Origin: Amaranthus tricolor | Lineage: Eukaryota; Streptophyta; Magnoliopsida; Caryophyllales; Amaranthaceae | Length of the DNA: 64,000 nt | Direction of reading: 5' to 3' | Assembly (NCBI RefSeq): GCF_026212465.1 | Contig: NC_080055.1 | Coordinates: forward strand, 22,937,305 to 23,001,304 | Part shown: positions 1 to 9,538 of the stretch, piece after piece | Layout: the number at the start of each line of letters is the position of its first letter | How positions within the stretch are numbered: the first letter of the stretch is position 1 | Made by a program: the position numbers and the translations under genes | The notes under the pieces: generated by a model | Databases searched by the model: none | What the model saw: the letters and a program-made list of their open reading frames with translations, nothing else | Told to the model about the DNA's origin: nothing

Positions 1-1370
1 ATCATTTCCTGCCTAGACTATGATTTAATCTTCCATCTTCCCCTGAATCAGAAATGTTTCGCAAATTCTTAAATGAGGTGAGACTATTTCTATTGGGTTG
101 ACTCATGTACATTTATTATGTGAAAGTGATCACTTACGATAAAATAATCAATTAGAGAAAAATGCTAATAATATGGGTCAGTCTCATGATTAGACGGTCT
201 CTTACTAGACGAGCTTATATTAGCCTATAGAGAGGAACCAATTTGATCCTTGATTCATAGTATATGTATATGACTACAAATGTTCTTCCTTGTAGGTTAG
301 AGAAATTCATGGTAATCTTAAAATAAAACCTAAACTAAAATGAATCAATTCATTGCCCTCTTCATGATACCAAATGAATTATTCATTAGAGACCTAAATT
401 GAAGTTTAAATTACTATGCACAAAGTCCGTCAATGAAGATCGAGTCTTGCTATATGCTTGAATCGTAGTTTGCTTCTTGTTGCAAGTAATTCAGAAACCT
501 TCCAACTTCTCGGTTATCCCTGTATCACATATCGGAAGACTTACCAAACTATATACTTGCAAGAAATAGTGACATTTATCTTGTTGTACACTTGCTAGGT
601 TGACGACTTTTCTGTCATCTTGGAGTTGGTATTCATCAATTTTGATAAGTTATTGGAGTTGATAATACTCGTTCGAAGGAATATACAGAGACAATTGACA
701 GGGTGACATTGACACCCACGCATAGTTACATGTAACCCAAATCGCTCAAGGTGACGTTCCGATTTAGAAGACCTTTTTTAAAGGGTATTTTAGCCTTCAT
801 TTACAAATTAAAGAAAAATATGGTAAAAAACAAGAGATAAAACCTAGATATCTTAAAAAATTTCACTTGAAAATTATTTGATTGTTATTTAAAGATTCTT
901 GAACAATTTATTCAACTGCAATATCTACTATTGTCCAACATTGACACTGGGGACTAACTCAAGGGATGATAATCACTCGTACTTAGATCACATTATGCAT
1001 ACTCCGAACAAAAGTCGGATTTTTTTCATGTCTACTTCCAATTTGGACTTATAATGCTTAAAATTAAATTAAACATTTCATTATTTTAATGTAGAGCTTT
1101 CAAAATGGTCAGTGACTTCATTTTGGTTGAGCCAATTTCGTGTCGGTTTGGGTCGAGTTTGGAACAACCTAACGAGTTAAGAAATTTTATTTTATTTTCT
1201 TTACATTAAATATTTCTAAGAAAAATAGGAAATTAAAATATGAAAATTTTACATTTGATAAAATTCCCACCTATATATCATTTATTCATTTATTTGTCTA
1301 AAGTAGTTTTCGCTTGCTTTATCTGTTAATATCAGTTCTTGTGACCATTTAATAAATATCGATATATAGT
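1..1370. other. Intergenic, no gene seen
   Basis: AT-rich sequence without a convincing coding region on either strand. Around 172-225 there is a weak copy of the GAGACCGTCTC-ended MITE family found throughout the window (AGACGGTCTC is readable). Around 1100-1170 there is a short stretch rich in GGTCA/GGGTC words of the kind seen near hAT-like ends, but no terminal repeats could be paired. Confidence 0.6.
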
Positions 1371-1379
1371 GCAAAACCA

Positions 1380-1805
1380 GAAAATTTGAAATACATAAGA
1401 GAAAAAATAAAAAAAAATTAACAAAATAAACTAAGTTTTAAACTTATTCCAAAAGTAAGCGTGAAATTTCCAAACCTGAGGTTTGGGGCTGTTCGCAGTT
1501 ACTAACTGCGAACAGCCCAAAAAAGACAAAATAACTGTTTGCAGTTAGTAACTGCGAATAGCTACTTTGACCTGTTTTTGTGCAGCATGCTGTTCGCAGT
1601 GAACAGGTCAAAACAGGTCAAATAGCTGTTTGCAGTTAGTAAGTGCGAATAGCTATTTTGTCTGTTTTAATCTGTTTGCAGTTAGTAACTGCGAACAGCC
1701 CCAAACTTTAGATTTGGGAATTTTACGTTTACTTTTGGAATAAGTTTAAAACTTGTTTATTTTTTTAATTTTTTTTATTTTTTCTCCTATGTATTTTAAA
1801 TTTTC
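1380..1805. mobile_element. Foldback MULE-like element with 9-bp target duplication
   Basis: The two ends are near-identical inverted repeats of about 130 bp (1380-1510 and 1680-1805), beginning GAAAATTT(G/A)AAATACATA. The element is flanked by a perfect 9-bp direct repeat, GCAAAACCA, at 1371-1379 and 1806-1814. A 9-bp duplication with long terminal inverted repeats is typical of Mutator-like elements. The interior holds repeated cassettes built on GCAGTTAGTAACTGCGAA, itself a palindrome (near 1493, 1539, 1629 and 1676), interspersed with GACCTGTTTT words. There is no coding capacity, so it must be non-autonomous. Confidence 0.75.
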
Positions 1806-1905
1806 GCAAAACCAAAGAGTTTGGGTGCAATAGTACAAGCTTAAGTTGCAATAAAAAGCGATCAAAATATTACAATAAATAAATGCCGAATCAAAATGAA
1901 AAATA

Positions 1906-1949
1906 TACTAAAAATGTAGTGTTAGCTAACTAAAAATATAGTAAACATG
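1906..1949. repeat. Dispersed 44-bp repeat, second copy at 7197-7240
   Basis: A sequence reading AACTAAAAATGTAGTGTTAG and then CTAACTAAAAATATAGTAAAC recurs at 7197-7240 with a few substitutions. Its origin was not recognised. Confidence 0.6.
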
Positions 1950-1950
1950 T

Positions 1951-2047
1951 ATTTGAATTAAGATGGGATGTGACAAGGGAAAACAGCCCCATTCAAGTGA
2001 ATAAAAAATATAATTTGAATTAAGATGGGATGTGATAAGGGAAAACG
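1951..2047. repeat. Tandem duplication, 62-bp period
   Basis: ATTTGAATTAAGATGGGATG followed by TGAYAAGGGAAAAC occurs at 1951-1984 and again at 2013-2046, giving a direct duplication offset by 62 bp. It is non-coding. Confidence 0.7.
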
Positions 2048-3014
2048 GTCTAGAAGATCTTAGTAAATTAGAAGCTCTTAGTAAATAACGGTTATTTGTG
2101 TGCTTAATAAATTACTCTTATGTGGTAGAATGTGATAGGGTGAAAGTTTTGTTATTTTAATTTATCTTTTTTAGTTTGACTTATTTTAACATTATTTTTT
2201 TTGTCTTTTTATGGTGATTTACAAATCACGGTTATTGATTAGGTTTTTTTTGAAAACAGCCAACTTGAAAATAAACTTTAGTACAATAAAAAAAGTTTGA
2301 TAAATTAAAAACAAAGTATTCCCTCCGTCCCGTCCCATTGAATTTGTAGCATTTTCTGTTCCACTTAATTTGCATTATTTTTATATTTAGACAATGACCA
2401 TCTATTTCTTTTAATCTCATCCATACATTTTAAACTTCTTTTAATTTTATTCACACAATTTATTTTTTCTCTTTATTTATTTATCACTTTCTTAAAAATT
2501 ACCCTCTTTCTCTTTAATGATAATTTAATGAGATAGATGAGTATGAATCAATATTCTAATTCCCCCTAAAAATATTCCAATTGTCTATATATTTCCACAC
2601 TTCCTTTGTGGAAAGTCTCATATTTTACAACATTCAATTTTATTCCTTTTATAAGAAAAAGGAGAGAAATAATTAGCTAACGGTGTTGGGCCACAACTGA
2701 AATCAACAACTACTATATGTTAGAGTACATTTCATGATTTGATCATCATCTAAATAACAAAATTAACAAAAAAAAAAAAAAATTCAAGAACATACTTAAA
2801 ATCTTCATAAAAAACAGAAGATTTTCTTTTAAATTACCTAAACAATCAATAATCAATGATGAGTAAATTTTAATTGCAATTTATATTTCAAAAATCATAT
2901 CTTGAAAAAGGTGAAGTAATAAAAATATCAAAAGACTAAAATTACATAAAAAGTGTGTGGCTCAATTGGTGATGATTTATGAGTGTCCACTTATAGGCTT
3001 CAATAAAAATATCT
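2048..3014. other. Intergenic; one Stowaway-like end
   Basis: No gene was seen. At 2321-2340 the sequence TTCCCTCCGTCCCGTCCC resembles the terminal repeat of Stowaway-type (Tc1/mariner) MITEs, but a matching opposite end was not found, so it is probably a truncated copy. A poly-A run lies at 2768-2782. Confidence 0.45.
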
Positions 3015-3553
3015 ATTGACCGGATCCATATGGATCCATGGATCTATGGACCAAATCCAAAAAACAATTAACCAAATCTACAGATCCTTAGACTAAGCCA
3101 GATCCATGGATCTTTAGACTAGAGCCATGAATCCTCAAACCAGATTCATGAATCCATACACCAGATCCATGTATCCTAAGAGTAGATGCATGAATTCACT
3201 AGACTAGATCCATGGATCCATAAACTAGTTAAACTAGTTTCATGGATCCTCATACCAAATCCATAGATCCTTAAACCAAATCCATGGATCCTAAGATCAG
3301 ATCCATGGACCCTCAAAGCAGATCTATGGATCATAGACCAAACCCATAGATCCTCAAACCAAACCCATGGATCAATAGACCAGATCCATGGATCCTTAGA
3401 CCAAATCCATGGATCTGGTTTATATATGCATGGATCCAAGAACTGAATCCATGGATCTTTAGTCCAGATCTATGAATCCATTAACTTGATCCATGGATAC
3501 ATATAGACCAGATCCAAAGATCTATTGGGTGGAGCCATGGATCCATTGATCCA
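3015..3553. repeat. GATCCATGGATCC minisatellite
   Basis: A degenerate tandem array of roughly 27-33-bp units of the type CCATGGATCCTTAGACCAAAT. Every unit carries a palindromic GGATCCATGGATCC core or a one- or two-base variant. Read on the minus strand it gives a spurious repetitive peptide rich in DPWIW. The array ends at the duplication flanking the hAT-like element that starts at 3561. Confidence 0.8.
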
Positions 3554-4575
3554 TTAAGCTTAGGGATGGCAACGGGTCGAATTTGGACCTAGGTCCATTT
3601 TTCTAAAAGGATGATTATGATCCGGATCCATAGATCTAATTTTTCAAGACCCAGACCTAGATTCACGGATCCCATAACCTAATATCTAAGACAGGTCCAA
3701 GCTTATTTTTGCACATTTGATTGAATTGTGTTTTGTCTGATGACAACCATTGAGTTATAGACTTCAAATAATGATAATGATACATAAAATCATTAACTGA
3801 AATCTAAAATACATCGATATAATACAAACTAATTCTCACATCTTTTTGGTTCAATTCTTTCACATCTTTCTCGTTCAATCAATATGATAGTTAAGGACCG
3901 GAACCTTGGAAGATTAGCAATGGCATGCCATTTATCACAAAGCGATTATCACATAAGTACATGGTGTATAGCTATACACCTTCAAATTGGCTTCCCTTCA
4001 AAGATATGTATTTGAATCAACAATGTGTAAAACAATGACTTCACTTTATAAAGAAAACATAATACTATTATTAGAACAACAGAAGCTAAACTGGCTTCCT
4101 GGTCGTGTAACAAACCGAAATGTATGCTAATATACTATCCTTTGAACAATAATATGCTATTGGAGTTTATAATATACAAAACCCATCTCAAATTTGAGTT
4201 TTTTTTGTATTCTTTATAATACTATTAGAATGAGCTAAATCCAAGCTTTTGTCTTCGTTGTAATCAGGTCTATATTTTGTTGTGCTTATAATTATCAGAG
4301 TAACTTCATTTTTCATCGGCCTACAAACATTAATTCCTACTTCCTACCAAACTAATCATTGTTGCGGAACGAGAAACTTCCAAAGTTCCAGTCATATATA
4401 TATATATATAATCAAATAAGAAACATTTTAAATTAAGAAGAATGAGAAGAGTTTTTGTTTTGTCACTATATATATAAAAAAGGATACTAAGTTATAAATT
4501 AAGAACATTCTACAAATATTTGTCATAGTATATGTTTTGTGTAACATCGTGACTTTTACAATTATGTGTTTTTGG

Positions 4576-4697
4576 CTCAATCTTGACCAAAGAGTTTTTA
4601 TTTTAGTAAAATCAAAGGTGTAGAGTGTTACTTATCCTTCTCATTGGATACACCCTTCTCAATCTTGACCAAAGAGTTTTTATTTTAGTAAAATCAA
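4576..4697. repeat. Direct 40-bp duplication, offset 82 bp
   Basis: A 40-bp stretch beginning CTCAATCTTGACCAAAGAG is present at 4576-4615 and again, identical, at 4658-4697. This is a recent local duplication inside the hAT-like element. Confidence 0.8.
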
Positions 4698-4710
4698 GAC
4701 TTTTACAACT

Positions 4711-5091
4711 GTGAGAACCGTGAGAATTAATTTCGCTCATAAAAATGTGTTACTTTTTTACGGAAAATGTGTTACTTTTGGACAAAAAAGCTGGTACTTT
4801 TTAGCAAAAAAAAGTGTTACTTTCAGAAAAAAATATTTTTTTCAAAAAAAAACATATTACAAAGTAATACGTTTTTTTCCGAAAAGTAACCCCTTTTTAC
4901 GTAACAAGTAACTTTTTTTGTAATACTTTGTTCAGAATTTTTTCAGAATTTTTTTTTAAAGTAATACTTTTTTGCCTAATAGTATCATAAAAAACTTTGC
5001 CTAAAAGTAACACCTTTTTGCCTAAAAGTAACACCTTTTTGCCTAAAAAATAACACTTTTTTGTAATGCAGATTGACTCTCACGGTTCTCA
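4711..5091. mobile_element. MITE-like element rich in AAAGTAACAC repeats
   Basis: The ends are inverted copies of GTGAGAACCGTGAGA (4711-4730) and TCTCACGGTTCTCAT (5076-5091). The left half contains repeated GTGTTACTTT and the right half the complementary AAAAGTAACACCTTTTTGCCT in tandem (about 4970-5060), so the whole unit can fold back. No clear target duplication was found. It is nested inside the hAT-like element. Confidence 0.5.
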
Positions 5092-5116
5092 TATAAGGAT
5101 AATTCTCACTGGAATT

Positions 5117-5880
5117 TCTTCCTACGTATTTATTTTATTATTTTTTTATTGTTTATTTTTCTTTTTTTGTTGTTAATTTATTTTTCTTTATTTTTTTAAC
5201 TTTTTAAAATTTTTTTTTTTGTTTTTTTAAATTGTTAAAATTTTTTATTTTTATTTATTTATTACATAATTTTTGAATATATACTAATTCTTCAAAATAT
5301 ATACTTCTTTTAAAAATATTTATACCCTACAAACATAAAAATATTTTTTCAAAAATATCATATATTTTTTTATTTATCCATATGTGGTACGCAATTGTTC
5401 TTGAAAAGTATATTAATATTTTCAACCGGTACATAAATATGTAGTAATAATATGTACACTTAAAAAAGATGTGTATTACTTATAAAAATATATGTACCCT
5501 CAAAATAAAAATGTACTACTTATAAAAATATATGTACCCCTAAAATAACAATATGTACTACTTATAAACATATATGTACCCTTTAAAGAATAAATATGTA
5601 CCCTTAAAATAATAATATATACCCTTAAAACAATAATATGTACTACTTAAAAAAAATATTCATACCCTAAAAAAATAAACAAAAAATAAATAATAAATAA
5701 TAAAAATTAAAAAATTAAAAATAAAAAATAAACAAAATAAAAATAAAATAAAAATTAAAAATATAAAAATGTAGAAAAGTTTAAAATAGAAAAAGAAAAT
5801 AAACAAATTAAAAAACATTTAAAAAAATTTTAAAAATAATTACAAAAAAGTAACAAAAAATTTAAAAATTAATTTTTAGA
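5117..5880. repeat. A/T-rich inverted arms and ~50-bp tandem repeats
   Basis: A T-rich arm (5117-5270) faces an A-rich arm (5690-5880). Between them, 5420-5660 holds several ~45-50-bp repeats containing AATATGTACTACTTATAAA and ATATATGTACCC. It is non-coding. Confidence 0.6.
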
Positions 5881-6192
5881 TCCAGATTTGGGTTTTTTTC
5901 GATCCTTCATCAATTGTATATGGATCCGTATTCGAATTGGATCCGCCGGGTCCAAAAATATAGAACCCAGATCCGGATCAGGTTGTGGATCCATTGTCAT
6001 TTCTAATTGAGCTAATCCATATAATATTATTGAACGTATTTTAGATTTTAATGAATAATTTTATATATTATTATCATTAATTAAAGTCTAATATTTTGAC
6101 TTTATCGTGATAAGAAGACTATCATGTGTAATTGTAACACATAGCCAGTACGCTACATAGGTGATATGATAATTTATACACAAGTTAATCAA

Positions 6193-6460
6193 CAGCTAGT
6201 CTGTTGAGAGACCGTCTCTTTGAGAGACATATTTTAAGCCCTACCCATTAAAGATTAATGTCTACTTACCGTATTTTTAATGTCTACTTACATTATTCTT
6301 AATGCTTACTTACTGTATCCTTAATGCCTACTTTCAATATCTTAAATATCTACTTACATCATTCTTAATGCATACTTATAATATTTTAAAAAATATGTAA
6401 TGGACCAGCCTAATTAGAGATGTTCTGTCAAAAAAACCGTCTCTTAGAAGAATTTGTGTT
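6193..6460 (+). mobile_element. GAGACCGTCTC MITE, internal-repeat type A
   Basis: The ends carry GAGAGACCGTCTCTTTGAGAG and CCGTCTCTTAGAAGAATTTG. The interior is made of about seven ~22-bp repeats of TTAATGTCTACTTACNNTAT. A reverse-oriented relative lies at 19725-19913. The element has no coding capacity. Confidence 0.65.
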
Positions 6461-8190
6461 TAATCGGTCTCTTGCTCATATCATGCTCTAACAAGTCGCT
6501 AATAAATTTCAATGGTTTGCTTTCAAAATTAACAAAAAAAAAAACCCTACTCCATCAACATGTTCGTTGATTTGTCAATCAAAATCATCGTCAAATATAA
6601 AACCATCTCTAGTTATTTATAGTTTTCCTAAAGATTTCTAAAAACATAAAATGCATTTATTGATTGGTGTTGATCACTATTATGTTTGAAAAAGTCAATA
6701 ACATATAGTTCTAACTATGATCATCCACTAACTTTTTATTGAGTTGTTTTCTTAAATGATATATAAGAAATCAACATAATGTAATTTAATGATACTTATC
6801 ATTATTTGAATTTCTTCTAATTAATTGCACAAACAATTAAGCTGCTAAGTGATATATTTCAAAAAAAATTATTAAGTGATAATATTTCTATAACGCTTTT
6901 TTTTAAAAAAATAGCGTAAATTTGTCATATAAGTTGTACTCCTATGATATAAACTTATAAACGACTCTCATTAAGGAATACAAATAGATGATTAACTGAA
7001 AATCGAATCTTAATTTAGTTGAAGCAAATACTACATTCTCAAATAGTACTAAGCAATGTTGTCAAAATTGCGATTTAAATTGTAAAATCGCACTATTTTA
7101 CAATTCACATACACCCCTGCAATTTAAATAGTATGCAAAATCAAAATCAACTTGAATCATCCTTCGAAATAATCAACTCAAATCTTTGGATAATCAACTA
7201 AAAATGTAGAGTTAGGTAACTAAAAATATAGTAAACACGTCAAAATGGTCAAGTTGAAATCTTTGGATTATAATCAACTCAAATATGGTCGAGTTTTGGG
7301 TTAATTTCAAATTGAATCAAAATTTGACAAGTTTACTCTAATGTGATTAAGTAGCACCCATTTAGGTGAAGTTTGAAAAGTCGATATACACAATATTTCC
7401 CTTGCTGATAATAACAACAAAGATGTTATTTTCGATTAACCCAAAAATAAAAAAACAGCAAAGTACCTATTCTATTCAATAATTAAATTCCCAAACATAA
7501 AATGTTGTTTAATGACCCATGTCAATGAGCCTCATTAAGATTTTCCTAGTTGTTGAATTTGACTTGATTAATTGAAATTGAGTATAAATCGATTAAACTT
7601 AAAATAATCCTTCTAAAAATTAAAATTAAATTGTTAAAATGTTTATTTATTAACAACCGTAATCAATCCGACCCCACATATTTACCCCAAACCCACCCAT
7701 CATGGGATTGGAAGTCAAACAAAACTAGTCAAGTAAATATGAGAAAGATGGAATAGGATAATGAATTACTCCTAGACTTGAGGAAATCCATTGGATGTTG
7801 TAGTCATAGAGTGTTCAAACTTCCTCACCCAATCAATCAATTAACAAAACAACTCGATCATTCGTCAATAGACAATAGTCAATTGTCATTTGATCATCTC
7901 CATAAACAACAAAGACCAACCCGGTAATGTTTGTGTTTCCTTACACAACATCCATTAAAATCTCCCTATTTCCTTACCTAATTTCTCTGATTCTCTCTCT
8001 ACTTTTCAGTCATCTTCCTGCCTAAACACCATTGCCTTTTTTCAATTTTCTAATCCATTAAATACACCCAAGATTCAATCTTTTTGTTGAATTTTTAAAA
8101 GGGGTAGAACCCATCAAAACCCATCTATTTTTTTTTTGGGTTTTTTGGGGAGGGTGTTTTTTTGGCAAATTGAATCATTAGCTTGGAAAT
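6461..8190. other. Intergenic, upstream of GT14 gene
   Basis: No gene was recognised. A hairpin-forming stretch (TTGCGATTTAAATTGTAAAATCGCA) lies near 7060-7090, and the second copy of the dispersed 44-bp repeat is at 7197-7240. The last few hundred bases probably contain the GT14 promoter; no unambiguous TATA box was picked. Confidence 0.5.
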
Positions 8191-8199
8191 TTTCCCAAT

Positions 8200-9534
8200 A
8201 ATTAATTGTGTAGACAGGGAGGCTAAGGAGTGGGGAAGAGAGAGAAAGTGAAAGAAAGGGAGCAGAAAAGACCAAGTCTTTCCTCCCTTTCTAGTTGCTT
8301 TTTGATTACTATTTTAAATAGTATTATTAGTTTTATACTACTTCTGCAAGCTCTTTCTTCCTCATTATTTCTTTCTTTTTTTGTGGGTTTTAGATCTTGA
8401 ATCTTCTAGAGCTTAATTCAATCTAGATTTGAATTGGGTATTTGGAAATTTTCAACGAGGTATTAATTACATCTCATTTAAAATTTTTTTTTAATACCCT
8501 TTTGCTTATTTTAGCATTTTAATTGACTTTTTGTTGATATAATGGCAATGGCATTGATTCTTGAATCTGGGTATTATTCCTTTTCTTTTTTGCTTTTATT
8601 GAAGCTATTTGTTTGATGAATTTGTGTGTGAAGGAATGTTGGTGTGAGATTTTTGCTGATTTTTTTGGTATTTTCTTTGTTAGGTTGGTTTAACTGTTTG
8701 TAGGAAAATTATTTTTGTAGAAGAGGGGACTTTTTCCTTCAAAGTTGATTTGACTCTTTAGAAATAAATAAATATGTGTAGATTCTTTCTTCAGTTAATT
8801 TTGTCAATTTCAATTTGGGTTAGTGATTGAGATAAGATCAAGTAGTTGTAATCCAAGTTATGAAATCAGCAATTCTTTATTATATGCGCTTCTGCTTGAG
8901 TATGTTTTTTATGGGTCCTTTCTTCCTAAAAAAGTACCTTTTCTATGATCAATATGCATTAGGAAAAGTAAAAGTTTCATGGGATAGATTGTGCAAGTTC
9001 TTTTGATCTAATTTCAAAGTAGCTCACAAATTGATTTCAAACACATTTTTTGCTGTTTTTCTGTCTTTTATGTAGATGTCCTAAATATATATATCTCTTA
9101 GGCTGTGGGGGGAAGTTTATGAATTAGCATTGCCCCTTATTGAAATTTAGTCTTGCTCTATGTTACTTGGACTCGGGTACTATGTCGGATACAGATACGT
9201 GTTCAAGTGTCGGATACGTCTAAATATTCAATTTTACGCCTAAAATGAAGTGTCTAAGTGTCATACCAATGTCTGAGCATTAAGGATCGGACACGGGTAT
9301 GAGAAGCAAAATAAAGAGTCTGAGTCTTGCTATTAGCATGAATAGTAGTTGTGCAGCCAGCATGTATAAATTGCTCTAATATATGTTACCTCCATTTCTT
9401 TCAGACCGAGTTCTTCGGGTTTTGTTGGTTTCTCATTTCATTGAGGTTTTTACAATTTGTTCAAGAGTGAAGCAAATAGAGATAGTGAGTCGATAGGTCA
9501 TGCTACGACACAACCCTGAACTGTCGAGTGAAAC
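8200..9534 (+). other. GT14 5' leader with intron
   Basis: Inferred untranslated leader of the GT14 gene. A first exon ends at 8459 (CAACGAG, then the donor GTATTA) and a second begins at 9405 after the acceptor TTTCTTTCAG, removing an intron of 945 bp. The start near 8200 is only a guess from the purine-rich and then CT-rich composition. No ATG occurs in the first leader exon from 8218. The intron contains a hAT-type MITE (9158-9323). Transcript 5' ends would settle this. Confidence 0.5.
9158..9323. mobile_element. hAT-type MITE (CTATGTTACTTGGACTC family)
   Basis: It begins CTATGTTACTTGGACTCGG and is flanked by a perfect 8-bp duplication, GTCTTGCT, at 9150-9157 and 9324-9331. The right terminal repeat has been eroded to GAGTCTGAG. 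A second copy, inverted with respect to this one, lies in RPOT3 intron 11 at 27433-27608. The 8-bp duplication points to the hAT superfamily. Confidence 0.65.
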
Positions 9535-9538
9535 ATGA
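9500..9538 (+). CDS. Upstream ORF overlapping GT14 start
   Basis: A 12-codon reading frame starting at the only ATG in the second leader exon. It encodes MLRHNPELSSET, and its stop codon TGA (9536-9538) overlaps the main ATG (9535-9537) in an ATGA arrangement. Short overlapping uORFs of this kind can limit translation of the downstream frame or couple it by reinitiation. That it acts so here is inference; translation is not shown. Confidence 0.4.
   Translation: MLRHNPELSSET

Larger units (their letters stand above)
3561..6005. mobile_element. hAT-like non-autonomous element, nested
   Basis: The left end reads TAGGGATGGCAACGGGTC. The right end, on the minus strand, reads TAGAAATGACAATGGATC, an imperfect inverted repeat. 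The flanks are ATTAAGCT (3553-3560) and ATTGAGCT (6006-6013), an 8-bp duplication with one mismatch, which fits the hAT superfamily. GGATCC/GGGTC words crowd both subterminal regions, as in related elements near 62.1 kb. The interior has no transposase; it contains a second inverted-repeat element (4711-5091), short tandem repeats and very A/T-rich arms. An autonomous relative would have to supply the transposase. Confidence 0.6.

Noticed and set aside
3176..3439. Minus-strand repetitive ORF rich in DPWIW
   Set aside because: It is a by-product of the GATCCATGGATCC minisatellite, whose period keeps one frame open by chance.
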